A stretch of DNA of 21,989 nucleotides from positions 1-21,989 of the IMG/VR virus record IMGVR_UViG_3300036886_000459, one strand, 5' to 3'. The translations under genes and the position numbers were made by a program. Origin of the DNA: a virus. The notes beneath the pieces were generated by a model that was given only the letters and a program-made list of their open reading frames with translations, did no database searches and was not told where the DNA came from. Within the stretch, counting starts at the first letter, position 1, and each line of letters opens with the position of its first letter. Shown here one piece after another: positions 10,399 to 18,464 of this stretch.

Positions 10399-11499
10399 AT
10401 GATTTCTAATTTAAGATCAAAACCAATTGAAGGCCATGTCACCGATAGCGCCGGAAATATACTGCGAAATGCGCAGATAATTATAAAACAACAGACGCCT
10501 AATGGCAGTTACATGGTAGATATTGTTCAGTCTGATGATGCTGGTTATTTTATATCAGACCCACTACCAAATGGAACATATGATATTTATGAATCTGGTA
10601 TAAAGATATCAAGAATAATACATAATACCGGTATGCAGGGTATTCAATGTTTTCAAGCGGCTATCGAAAACTATGATACATCTATAATGAAAAATTTCTC
10701 TGATTTAATTACCGCTAAAAATCTTAATTTATATAAAGCTTTTATTCAGATTGAACCATCAAATATTGACAATTCAAAATTTGGAAGCATATTTCCTATT
10801 TATGATAAAGACATTTCATCTCCACCAGACCCGCATTATACCAACGAGTTGTGGAAAATAGCTAATTTTTTTAATTTTTCTACTCATTCAAGAATAACAA
10901 TAAGTAGGTTTGATGTTGAATATTTTTCACCTTTAACACAATCTTCAAATTCATATAAAAGAATAAAATGGGCAGGTGTTCCCGCTATAAGATTTTATAG
11001 TGATTCAAAACTTGTTCTTCCGCTTGATTATTATTCAATGGTTGCAAACAATCCTAAAGCTATATCTCCCGCAGATGATACATATCTGAATTCAGATAAG
11101 GTATCATTTACTTTATCATCAAACATATTAACAATACAGGATGTTGGTGCCTATACAAATCTTGAAACATTGTCTGTTTCATTGTTTGCTGGTGATATAC
11201 TTAAAGTAAGGTTTGTTAATAGAACGGTTCCAACAGATTTTAAATTCTGGTATGGAATAGTTGATGTTATCGGTGGAATAAAAACAACTATATCTCTGGA
11301 AAATTGGAAGGGTTCAAGATTTGTTTCCAGTTCAGGTATTGACAGTGGTACCTATGAAGTAGATAAAATTTTTGCATTTGATGGAATGTTTTCAAATATA
11401 ATAGATATAAGTCAAGAAGTTAATCAGCTTTTTAATGTTGTCGAAAACAATTATGCACAAAATAACGAGAACGAATTGTACAATTATAACAATAGTTAA
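10399..11499 (+). CDS. Structural protein with N-terminal CarboxypepD-regulatory-like (Ig-like) domain
   Basis: 366 residues. The ATG at 10399 has AGGA five bases upstream. Residues about 9-67 fit a carboxypeptidase-regulatory-like beta-sandwich: EGHVTDSAGNILRNAQIIIK, then SDDAGYF and LPNGTYDIYESG. In these domains the G-x-V-x-D...G.....A.V and D-x-G-x-F signatures mark successive strands. The remainder is beta-rich and unassigned, with a Asn-rich tail (ENNYAQNNENELYNYNN). In phages such domains commonly decorate tail or capsid surface proteins and are thought to make weak carbohydrate contacts. That role is inferred here. The FISUMP protein on the opposite strand (17293-18354) carries the same type of domain at its N-terminus, but the two do not look like recent copies. 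Confidence 0.6.
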   Translation: MISNLRSKPIEGHVTDSAGNILRNAQIIIKQQTPNGSYMVDIVQSDDAGYFISDPLPNGTYDIYESGIKISRIIHNTGMQGIQCFQAAIENYDTSIMKNFSDLITAKNLNLYKAFIQIEPSNIDNSKFGSIFPIYDKDISSPPDPHYTNELWKIANFFNFSTHSRITISRFDVEYFSPLTQSSNSYKRIKWAGVPAIRFYSDSKLVLPLDYYSMVANNPKAISPADDTYLNSDKVSFTLSSNILTIQDVGAYTNLETLSVSLFAGDILKVRFVNRTVPTDFKFWYGIVDVIGGIKTTISLENWKGSRFVSSSGIDSGTYEVDKIFAFDGMFSNIIDISQEVNQLFNVVENNYAQNNENELYNYNNS

Positions 11500-11534
11500 G
11501 GGTGGACTTTAAACATTTAAAGTTGGAGGATGTC

Positions 11535-11927
11535 ATGTTGAAGGAACAATTTGATAGGCTTAATCATGAACAGAAATCGTTAATTTCTATTTCATATCTT
11601 TTGACAAAACCTGAATTGTGGCCTGAAGAATCTAAGAAGTTTTTTGAAAAGCTTATTGATTATGATAAGACCGCAAGCAATATCCAGGCATCTATTAATC
11701 AGGCAAAAAAATCTATAAACGATCTGCAGTCGCAATTTCACCAAACGGTTGGTTCTATTACCGCTATATCAAATATTATCGCTGATTATATTCCTGAAGA
11801 GAAATTTGAAGAATACTGTATAGGTTTTGACCTACCTGGTCAATTATCACAACCAGAAAATAAAAATGTACCTATAGATATGGCTGGCTCAACATCTAAA
11901 ACACTGCCAATACCAGAAAAAAAATAG
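11535..11927 (+). CDS. Small putative coiled-coil virion protein
   Basis: I chose ATG 11535 (130 residues) because a strong GGAGGA lies four bases upstream. The same frame is open from GTG 11502 (141 residues), but that start has only AAGG touching it. Most of the protein looks helical: YDKTASNIQASINQAKKSIN, then DLQSQFHQ, is a plausible short coiled coil. The C-terminus is Pro-rich and probably disordered (PENKNVP, KTLPIPEKK). No family is recognised. Small helical proteins between fibre and baseplate genes can be chaperones or connectors, but nothing here decides that. It ends nine bases before the next start. Confidence 0.6.
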   Translation: MLKEQFDRLNHEQKSLISISYLLTKPELWPEESKKFFEKLIDYDKTASNIQASINQAKKSINDLQSQFHQTVGSITAISNIIADYIPEEKFEEYCIGFDLPGQLSQPENKNVPIDMAGSTSKTLPIPEKK

Positions 11928-11936
11928 AGGCATACA

Positions 11937-12995
11937 ATGAGACGTGTAAACATACAGACTGGCCTAAAACAGCGTATTAACGATATCCTTGGACAGAACG
12001 ATACCAATGATGGTTCTGTCACACCATGGTCTATTCAGGCTGCAATGTTATCTAACACACAAAGAATAGCACAAGGTATCGTTGGAGAGGCTTTGTATGG
12101 ACGGGTCATGAAGGGGCTTAAAATCTCTTATTTATCGTCTACACCAGCGTCGGTTTCAATATCAAGCGGATACGGTTTTACACCCGATGGTTATATTATA
12201 AGTGTTGCAACACCAATAACCCTTGATATTTCTCAGTATATATCAGGAAACATATATATATATTTAAAATATTCTTTGGTAGCCGCAACAGAATCTGTTC
12301 ATGATTATGGTAAAAATACTGCATTTAATTCAACAAATATAACTGAAGAAATAGTATTTGATGAAAGCGGTTTGGTTAGTGGAACCAGTATAACATCAGA
12401 TATTATTGATGTCGGTATCACTACACCAATTTCAAGAAATGGATATGTTTATTTAGGAAGTGTAAATGTTGATAGTTTTAGTTCAACATCATTGATAACA
12501 AATACTTATGATGTTGGTATACAATCTTTAATAGATTCAAGCACAGGGTATTATCAAGATATAAGTGATGGCGTATCAATAAGCCTTATTGGTGAAACTG
12601 GAGATATTAGTATTAACCATGCTTTTGTTTCTAAATTAAACAAAACTATTAATTTAGATATTTCTTTTGATGTAACAAGTATATCTAATCACGGATCATC
12701 TTTAAGTAAAATAATTGTTAGCCTTCCAGATTCATGTAAATGTGCAAATAGATACGCTGTTTCTCCAAGTGGAAATTATTTTTTTAATGTTTTAAATGAT
12801 ACTTTAGAAAATAATACTCTTGTAATGAGTGTTTGTGGATTTTTTTATGCGGCAGGTGCTAATCAATATAAAACATTTAATATTGTACGATCAGCCTCTA
12901 ATAATACAACACTTATACCTTTTTTAGTTGGCGCAACAGGAACTAATGATGCGAGATTTACTATTAATATATCATATGAAGAAGCTTTATCATAA
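11937..12995 (+). CDS. Tail fibre / baseplate-like protein
   Basis: 352 residues. The ATG at 11937 has AGAGG six bases upstream. The N-terminal half has features often seen in phage baseplate or fibre attachment proteins: a short helical lead, then SVSISSGYGFTPDGYIISV, NIYIYLKYSL and GYVYLGSVNV. The strand-turn-strand pattern and the 'GYVYLG' step are typical. The C-terminal half (about residues 215-352) is a separate beta-rich region with a Cys pair (SCKCANRY) and could be a receptor-binding tip. No enzymatic motif is visible. The overall assignment comes from pattern recognition and from sitting in the tail-gene run. It is not a firm family match. Confidence 0.6.
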   Translation: MRRVNIQTGLKQRINDILGQNDTNDGSVTPWSIQAAMLSNTQRIAQGIVGEALYGRVMKGLKISYLSSTPASVSISSGYGFTPDGYIISVATPITLDISQYISGNIYIYLKYSLVAATESVHDYGKNTAFNSTNITEEIVFDESGLVSGTSITSDIIDVGITTPISRNGYVYLGSVNVDSFSSTSLITNTYDVGIQSLIDSSTGYYQDISDGVSISLIGETGDISINHAFVSKLNKTINLDISFDVTSISNHGSSLSKIIVSLPDSCKCANRYAVSPSGNYFFNVLNDTLENNTLVMSVCGFFYAAGANQYKTFNIVRSASNNTTLIPFLVGATGTNDARFTINISYEEALS

Positions 12996-13018
12996 CAATT
13001 AACACCGGAGTTTTTATT

Positions 13019-13684
13019 ATGAGATACGCTATTGATGGGAAATACCCAATTGAAACAAAAGAACAACTTACAAAAACTGCCACATATTTTGATAAATATC
13101 TTACAAGGTTTCATCCTAATGATAGAGTTAAAATAGCTTCCACAATGGAGAAGAGAGCGTCTGAGTTAGGAATGTATCTTGATAATGGTTGGATAAAAAA
13201 TTATTCAAGGGCTTTTATCAAAGAGGCAAGAATATCTCCAGATTTTAATAAAAATATTGAGATGCGCAAACACGCCTGTCATGGCAAAAGTTTTAAATAT
13301 AATGAAAACACTGTAAATGTTGAAGATCTTCTCGAAAAGATAGCAACTAAAATATTAGATAATAGAACCTATGATATTGTTGATGCTTTATTTGAATTTG
13401 ATAAAATAGCCGGTCTTGAATATCAATGGGACAAAACTATTGTAGATCCTGTCATGACGGTTTTTGGAAGTCTTAATAATCCTGAATACGATGCTGTTAA
13501 AATAGCAGGAGATGTTACAGATTATAAATTGAAAAAACTGGCCTCAGACGAAAAAGAAATTATTAAAATAGCAGAAGTTATGGGTAAAGATTTCCAGACA
13601 AGTTTTATGAAAGATCCTGTTAATACAGTTAAGAACCTTAAACCTACTGAACAAGCAGCTTTCTGTAAATCCATTAATAGCTAA
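13019..13684 (+). CDS. Conserved-looking phage structural-block protein, function unknown
   Basis: 221 residues. The ATG at 13019 has GGAG eight bases upstream. The protein is mainly helical and charged, with no membrane segment. It shows YDIVDALFEFDKIAGLEYQW near the middle and repeated helix-forming stretches rich in Lys, Asp and Ile. It sits two genes upstream of the portal-like protein, four bases before the next start, so it is probably co-translated with it. A role in head, neck or connector assembly is possible from position alone. I do not recognise a family. Confidence 0.6.
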   Translation: MRYAIDGKYPIETKEQLTKTATYFDKYLTRFHPNDRVKIASTMEKRASELGMYLDNGWIKNYSRAFIKEARISPDFNKNIEMRKHACHGKSFKYNENTVNVEDLLEKIATKILDNRTYDIVDALFEFDKIAGLEYQWDKTIVDPVMTVFGSLNNPEYDAVKIAGDVTDYKLKKLASDEKEIIKIAEVMGKDFQTSFMKDPVNTVKNLKPTEQAAFCKSINS

Positions 13685-13688
13685 AAAA

Positions 13689-14441
13689 ATGACTACTCCT
13701 AATACTTTAGCCCAGAGCCTCTATGAGGCAACGCTCCAAAACGATCCGGTCGAAGTTGATCGTATTAAGGGAGAGATAGAGAAGCGTGCAGATAGTTTAA
13801 AACCCAAGGTTAAAGAAAATGTAATAAACTTTAATACGGTTTTAAATAACGATGAGTCTTCGGCTAAATCTATTTATATTTTTCTGAACAAAGAATTTGG
13901 AGAAGATTGGTGGGAATGGGAATTTGAAACGTTGGAAAGAATGTTGTGGCTTAAGTTTAGTGTTGCGCTTGAAGATATTAATAGAGACAAGGTTTTTGCT
14001 ATAAGACATCTATGCAGAAGTGACCAAGCGTTCTTCGACTGGTTTGAATTTAACCAGGCCTGTTTATCACTGTCAGGAAGTATAGCTGATTTTGAAATGA
14101 TTAAAAAACCTTCTCCTGGCATGATTATTAATGCAGTAAAAACAATGAATTTTATAAGGCCTGAAAGAGAAAGTAATTTTGGAAATGATACCATAAAGTA
14201 TATTTGTATTTGTTTGAAAGATGACGGTTTATATTTACCTCCAGTCAGTATGTTTGATATGCTAAAAGTAGCTTTTTCTGAACTTGTTTCTGAAGAAATG
14301 AAAGCTCAATGGAAAAGCGTTTACGAAAAATACAGGCAGATAGTTTCTCATGAAAATGAAAAGATAGAAGAGACGGAAATTGATATTCAGGCAAGAAGGT
14401 TAATATCCGCAGAGGCGGCAGCAGCGTCTTATTTTAATTAA
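13689..14441 (+). CDS. Putative head/neck-region phage protein preceding the portal, function unknown
   Basis: 250 residues, starting at ATG 13689. No ribosome-binding site is visible. The start follows the previous stop by four bases, after a run of seven A, so initiation probably depends on coupling. The protein is largely helical and acidic, with aromatic-rich stretches (EDWWEWEFETLERMLWLKF and CRSDQAFFDWFEFNQACLSL). The last 40 residues form a likely coiled coil (KYRQIVSHENEKIEETEID). It ends twelve bases before the portal-like gene. Adjacency suggests a partner of the portal or an early assembly protein. No motif proves this. Confidence 0.6.
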   Translation: MTTPNTLAQSLYEATLQNDPVEVDRIKGEIEKRADSLKPKVKENVINFNTVLNNDESSAKSIYIFLNKEFGEDWWEWEFETLERMLWLKFSVALEDINRDKVFAIRHLCRSDQAFFDWFEFNQACLSLSGSIADFEMIKKPSPGMIINAVKTMNFIRPERESNFGNDTIKYICICLKDDGLYLPPVSMFDMLKVAFSELVSEEMKAQWKSVYEKYRQIVSHENEKIEETEIDIQARRLISAEAAAASYFN

Positions 14442-14453
14442 TGGAGATTTATT

Positions 14454-16550
14454 ATGTTTGAAGATTTTGGGGGTGGTACGATCATTTCGCCTAGTACGGG
14501 GACTGGTCTTGCCGGTGGAAGTGACAATAATGTTTCGATGAGTTTTACTCGTGGAAGTATACGTTATGACTCACCTTTTTTAGATATGACCAGTACATTT
14601 ATACCTAAATCAATTAAGGGTATTTTAAAGTTTATAGCTGCCTATGTAGTTTCAGATGGTTTACTTTCGCAATGCATCACAAAAATGGCAGAATATCCAA
14701 TAACCGATTTGATTTATAAAGATACTGATGAAACATTTTTAAAAGATGATAAGACTATTGATAAGTGGAAAAATATACTTGAAGCATCTATGTGTATAAT
14801 GAGATCTTTGAAACAAGCTGGTATGGATTATTATGCTTTTGGAAATTCAATTATATCTATAAATTATCCTTTTAAAAGAATGTTATCGTGTCCTAAGTGT
14901 AAACAGAGTCATACGGCTGACGGCTTAAAAGTAAAATTTGAAAATTTTAAATTTAAAGCGGCATGTGCAACACCTGGATGTAATTATGAAGGTGAAATGG
15001 ACGCCAGGGATATAAATACAAAGGAGATAAGTAAGCTTGGTGTAGTTCACTGGGATTTGCTTTATATAGATATAAAATATAATTCAATTACAGGTGACCA
15101 TTTCTATTATTACACCATACCTGCAGATTTACAATTCGCAATCAGGCGCGGAGATATGGATATTGTCAATGGAACTAGACTTGAAGTTATTCGAGCAGTA
15201 GAAAAAAGAAAACAACTCAAACTTATGGCTGATAATGTTTTTCATCTCAAACGCACTGGCCCACAGTATATCGTTCCCAGTGAAAGGGGCTGGGGTATAC
15301 CTTTACCTATGGCAGTATTGAAAGATATCTTCCATACAAAGGTTTTACGCAAAGGAAATGAATTAATCGCATTTGACCATATAGTACCATTGAGAATTCT
15401 CTTTCCGCAAGGAACTGGTGATGTATCTCCACACGCAACAATTTCATTATCCGATTGGAGAAGTAAGCTGGAATCGGAGATTAGAAAATGGCGTTCTGAC
15501 CCAAACTATATAACTATAATGCCTATACCATTGGGCTTACAAAACTTTAGCGGGGATGCAAAATTGTTAATGATAAGCCCAGAAATCAAAGCTTCTGAAG
15601 ATACAATTATAACTGGAATGGGGGTCCTGCCTGAAGTAATAAGGGGAGGTGCGTCATGGTCTGGAAGTAATGTATCTTTACGCATAGTTGAAAACACTTT
15701 TATAAATCATAGAACCGACATGCAAAAGATGATTGATTTTATAATTAAAAATGTAGCTAGTTTTATGGGATTACCAAAAATAAATACCAAAATGATGGAC
15801 TTCAAGATGGCAGATGATCTTGACAAAAAGAAATTAATGGTTCAACTAGCTGAACAACAAGGTTCTGATTCTATGGTAAGCAAACCAACAGTGATGCGCG
15901 AACTTGGATTGGAACCTGAAAAAGAATACAAATCTTTACAGGATGATTTAAAGAAAAGGCTTGAAATGAAAATACAAGAGGCTGAAGGCTTAGCCGAAGC
16001 CCAGGGCGCTGGGTCTATCGTCTCTGCGTTATTTTCCGCAGACGCACAAATAGAACAAAATAAGCGTATGCAAAGTAACCAAACCGAGGCTATGCAAAAA
16101 CAAGATATTGAAAACCAACAAGCAAGCGAACAGAATGCAGATGGTGTTGGGCAGGATGTCTCAACGCTGGCTGCCAAACAAGGTAAAAACCCAAACACAA
16201 TATCTATTCCTAATTTAATAATGATACTTACACAAAGATTTGCTAAACTTGCCCAATATGATCCAACTGAATTTGGTCTTCGGATGATTTCATGTAAGGC
16301 AAGTACACCATCACTTTATGAAGAAATTTATAAAAATTTAAAGAGTATGAATTTGGTAATTTTAGATACCATCCCTGGATTGCAGGCTAGTAATCCTACG
16401 CCTGGTCAAATACCTGTAAACACACAGGGTGGTGCTACCGCAGAGACTCCAACAAGCCCAGCCGCTTCTGGTTCAGATCCAAACGCAGTTAATGCAATTG
16501 AAATGCAAGGGTTGCCAGAACAAAAACCTCCTAGAAATGGTCAAATTTAA
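14454..16550 (+). CDS. Portal-like vertex protein with inserted zinc ribbon
   Basis: 698 residues. The ATG at 14454 has GGAG seven bases upstream. The portal forms the ring through which DNA enters and leaves the capsid. Evidence is recalled similarity to large-phage portal proteins: DYYAFGNSIISINYPFKRML near residues 125-144, then a Cys-rich insertion, then HIVPLRILFP and GMGVLPEVIRGGASWSGSNV, followed by a long helix. The insertion has C146-x2-C149 and C171-x4-C176, which fits a zinc ribbon. Residues about 500-570 are Gln-rich and helical. The last 50 are Pro/Thr/Gly-rich and probably disordered. The length is within the range for large-phage portals, but this call rests on motifs and neighbourhood. 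I cannot see a terminase or capsid protease in the window to confirm the order. Confidence 0.65.
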   Translation: MFEDFGGGTIISPSTGTGLAGGSDNNVSMSFTRGSIRYDSPFLDMTSTFIPKSIKGILKFIAAYVVSDGLLSQCITKMAEYPITDLIYKDTDETFLKDDKTIDKWKNILEASMCIMRSLKQAGMDYYAFGNSIISINYPFKRMLSCPKCKQSHTADGLKVKFENFKFKAACATPGCNYEGEMDARDINTKEISKLGVVHWDLLYIDIKYNSITGDHFYYYTIPADLQFAIRRGDMDIVNGTRLEVIRAVEKRKQLKLMADNVFHLKRTGPQYIVPSERGWGIPLPMAVLKDIFHTKVLRKGNELIAFDHIVPLRILFPQGTGDVSPHATISLSDWRSKLESEIRKWRSDPNYITIMPIPLGLQNFSGDAKLLMISPEIKASEDTIITGMGVLPEVIRGGASWSGSNVSLRIVENTFINHRTDMQKMIDFIIKNVASFMGLPKINTKMMDFKMADDLDKKKLMVQLAEQQGSDSMVSKPTVMRELGLEPEKEYKSLQDDLKKRLEMKIQEAEGLAEAQGAGSIVSALFSADAQIEQNKRMQSNQTEAMQKQDIENQQASEQNADGVGQDVSTLAAKQGKNPNTISIPNLIMILTQRFAKLAQYDPTEFGLRMISCKASTPSLYEEIYKNLKSMNLVILDTIPGLQASNPTPGQIPVNTQGGATAETPTSPAASGSDPNAVNAIEMQGLPEQKPPRNGQI

Positions 16551-16634
16551 TCATGCCTTATAAAAAAAATAGAAGATCAGATAAAACAGCATAGTAAATA
16601 TTATTTAGACCACAAAGATGAATTATTAAAAGGA

Positions 16635-17006
16635 ATGAAAAAATATGGTTTGAAACATAAAAAAGAAAAAAAAGAGTATGATAGAAAACGTAAATTAAAG
16701 CTTTCATACAATATGACAAAAGAAGATTTTGATAAAATGTTATCAAAACAAAAATATAAATGTAAAATTTGTAAAAACAAATTAAATAAAAGCTGTGTGG
16801 ACCATGACCATATAACAAACAATGTTAGGGGGATACTTTGTCCTAGATGTAACTTAATGATAGGTCAAGCCGAAGATAGTATTAAAATATTAACAAGTGC
16901 TATAAAATATTTAAAACACAATAAAATTCCAACAAATATAATACAGTTTCCTTCAAAAAAATACGTTGTTTCAATACCTAAAAAAAGAGTTTGTTGTTCA
17001 AACTAA
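16635..17006 (+). CDS. HNH endonuclease of the endonuclease VII type, probable 5' frameshift
   Basis: 123 residues as written. The motifs fit the recombination endonuclease VII family: C43-x2-C46, then VDHDH at 55-59, then RGILCPRCN (C69, C72, N73), which form a structural zinc site and a beta-beta-alpha metal catalytic centre. Family members nick or cut branched DNA. Similar small phage versions can also act as free-standing homing-type enzymes, so its role is open. The ATG at 16635 has AAGGA touching it, which is poor spacing. The frame is open upstream, with KKIEDQIKQHSKYYLDHKDE just before it. An ATG at 16553, two bases after the portal stop, reads MPYKK but stops after 13 codons. Removing one A from the run of eight at 16562-16569 would join the two. 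It is the last gene before the terminator. Confidence 0.75.
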   Translation: MKKYGLKHKKEKKEYDRKRKLKLSYNMTKEDFDKMLSKQKYKCKICKNKLNKSCVDHDHITNNVRGILCPRCNLMIGQAEDSIKILTSAIKYLKHNKIPTNIIQFPSKKYVVSIPKKRVCCSN

Positions 17007-17008
17007 TT

Positions 17009-17044
17009 AGCAACAGACCACCCTTATTCCTCCTCACTGTTGCT
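17009..17044 (+). other. 8-bp hairpin just upstream of the terminator
   Basis: AGCAACAG (17009-17016) pairs perfectly with CTGTTGCT (17037-17044) around a 20-base pyrimidine-rich loop that includes CCTCCTC. The bases at 17014-17021 can also pair with the left arm of the terminator (GCGGTCTG), giving an alternative fold. No T tract follows this hairpin. It may stabilise the 3' end of the virion transcript or tune termination. This is seen only as base complementarity. Confidence 0.4.
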
Positions 17045-17049
17045 ATAAG

Positions 17050-17081
17050 GCGGTCTGGGTTTAACCCAGGCCGCTTTTTTT
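17050..17081 (+). terminator. Intrinsic terminator of the + strand virion operon
   Basis: GCGGTCTGGG, loop TTTAA, CCCAGGCCGC, then seven T (17075-17081). The stem is ten pairs with one G-T wobble. It lies 43 bases after the HNH stop and just before the 3' end of the opposing genes, so it closes the + strand block. On the other strand there is no T run after the stem, so it probably acts in one direction. Confidence 0.9.
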
Positions 17082-17090
17082 ATAATACTA

Positions 17091-17262
17091 TTATACTTTT
17101 GTAGCCTCTGTTATCATATCGCACACCATATTGTATGGTTCTTGTACTACCACATCGCCACACTTGTCTACACAAACAACACACGATTCACCATACAAAT
17201 AGCGTACTTGGTTCTGCTTCTGCATTGCCGGTCAGCCTTGATATTGTTATAAATTTTTCCAC
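17091..17262 (-). pseudogene. Short frameshifted gene, about 56 residues when repaired
   Basis: Reading leftward, GTG 17262 has GGGAG five bases upstream and encodes VEKFITISRLTGNAEAE, then soon stops (PSTLFVW). A second frame shifted by one base begins within it and encodes QVRYLYGESCVVCVDKCGDV, ending VQEPYNMVCDMITEATKV before a TAA at 17093-17091. Removing one C of the CC in the GAACCAAG segment (near 17210) joins them into a small protein. It then looks like the many short phage proteins with a 'FI-x-L...V....I.V.....G......VKEP' beta pattern. I do not know its function. The 44-residue second half has its own ATG at 17225 but no usable ribosome-binding site. It follows the FISUMP gene by 30 bases on the same strand. 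Confidence 0.45.
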
Positions 17263-17292
17263 GTTAACTCCCTGTTGAATTAATTGTTTTTG

Positions 17293-18354
17293 TTATTTGT
17301 CTTTGATAAGCCTCAATGAATATCCATTATTGATATTTTGGGGTCTACCGGTAATTCCAAGAGCCTCAACGTCACCTTCTAATCCTGATCTTGATGTCGT
17401 ATCTTGTTGATAAACAGTTCTACTCCAATAATCAAAACTAGTATCCTTCCCAGTAAATCCTCCTTTATAACTTCTTGTTCCAGGAAAGTTTAAATTGAAA
17501 TATGGATCATTTGGAATTCCACCTGTGGCTGCTAATGCTGTGTACAATACTCCCCACTCTGTATCTGATGGTATATGCCACCCATCCGGTACCGCCACCG
17601 CCATCGCTCCCCTCCAATTATACAAAATCCCGTACTTCTTTACGCTATCACTATTATAAATATCATTATAATAACAACCTGCGTAAGTAGTCATATTTGC
17701 CCAGTCAGTATTGTTATCCTGACTATCAAATATAGGTAGCATATAATTGGAATTCTTGGCTGCCTCAGCGGTATCGCTAAGTCTGGTACACCTGTAGTTT
17801 TCACGCATCCAGGTCCTTCCACCTATAACGACTGTCTGGTAAACATTCCCGTTAGTGTCCTGAATTGACCCAGAGGTGTCTGAAATAGTAATACTTATTC
17901 CGGACATCATATAGCTCGTAATAGGCGTCCTGGCGCTCCAGTAACCAGCCTTCGTTACAACAATGGTATCATTGACCGCATCTACGATAGCTTGCCTTCC
18001 TGAGCCTCTTATAATGATTTTCTCTTCAGAACCTTTGGCTGCCTCAATGAAGCATCCAGTAACGACCGTTCTGTTGATAATCCTTCCACTTAAATCGTAG
18101 GCTTTCCCAGAAACCTTTCTATTTATACTAATTTTTAAGGTCTTTTGCTTATCAGCATATAGGTTAGTAACACTTACAAACTGTATTGCAAACTGACCAT
18201 TACTATTAGTTACGGTTGAAAGGTTTCTTTTCAGAACAGTCACGGTGGCTCCAGAAATTAATGTGTTACCGGTATCTGTAACGATACCCGTAAGGTTAAC
18301 TGATTGTGAAAAGCTTATAGAAATCAATGCAATAAGAATTGTAAGTGTTTTCAT
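17293..18354 (-). CDS. Secreted FISUMP-domain protein with CarboxypepD-like N-terminus
   Basis: 353 residues. The ATG at 18354 has AGGAG seven bases upstream. Residues 1-18 are a classical signal peptide (MKTLTILIALISISFSQS) with no lipobox Cys. Residues about 21-60 resemble a carboxypeptidase-regulatory-like domain (GIVTDTGNTLISGATVTVLK, then NSNGQFAI). The region about 75-160 repeats that style (KVSGKAYDLSGR, NDTIVVTKAGYWS). Residues about 164-351 match the FISUMP domain: DTNGNVYQTVVIGGRTWMRE, KYGILYNWRGA, PDGWHIPSDTEW, YWSR, and the end NNGYSLRLIKD. Such proteins are abundant at the surface of Fibrobacter and Bacteroidota, with no defined enzyme activity. Several stretches are richer in G+C than the virion genes (33 of 60 bases at 17581-17640), which suggests acquisition from a host. 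A role in altering the host surface or in adhesion is inference. Confidence 0.85.
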   Translation of the reverse strand: MKTLTILIALISISFSQSVNLTGIVTDTGNTLISGATVTVLKRNLSTVTNSNGQFAIQFVSVTNLYADKQKTLKISINRKVSGKAYDLSGRIINRTVVTGCFIEAAKGSEEKIIIRGSGRQAIVDAVNDTIVVTKAGYWSARTPITSYMMSGISITISDTSGSIQDTNGNVYQTVVIGGRTWMRENYRCTRLSDTAEAAKNSNYMLPIFDSQDNNTDWANMTTYAGCYYNDIYNSDSVKKYGILYNWRGAMAVAVPDGWHIPSDTEWGVLYTALAATGGIPNDPYFNLNFPGTRSYKGGFTGKDTSFDYWSRTVYQQDTTSRSGLEGDVEALGITGRPQNINNGYSLRLIKDK

Positions 18355-18394
18355 AAATAAACTCCTTTGTTTGGGTTAATTATCTTCTATCATA

Positions 18395-18403
18395 GTTATA
18401 CCA
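18395..18403 (-). promoter_or_regulatory. Possible extended -10 promoter element for the FISUMP gene
   Basis: On the - strand the bases read TGGTATAAC, close to an extended -10 (TG-N-TATAAT), about 41 bases before the start codon. I see no convincing -35 box at the usual distance. The gap of 131 bases from the preceding gene leaves room for a promoter. Weak evidence. Confidence 0.25.
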
Positions 18404-18464
18404 GATTATGTTGATTTATAACTGTTTAATAGCTAAAAAAAGCCATTAAAGGGTAAAATATGGA

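Noticed and set aside
15506-16198. Cys/Ser-rich - strand frames opposite the portal-like gene
   Set aside because: Composition is the reverse complement of a Gln/Ala-rich coding region, and no start signal is present.
16558-16822. Hydrophobic - strand frames opposite the HNH gene
   Set aside because: Phe/Leu richness comes from reading an A/Lys-rich gene backward. No ribosome-binding site is evident and the HNH motifs on the + strand are clear.
17017-17036. Strong Shine-Dalgarno-like GAGGAGG on the - strand
   Set aside because: The only start codon at suitable distance (GTG) runs into a stop after three codons, so it is probably the loop of the + strand hairpin seen from the other side.
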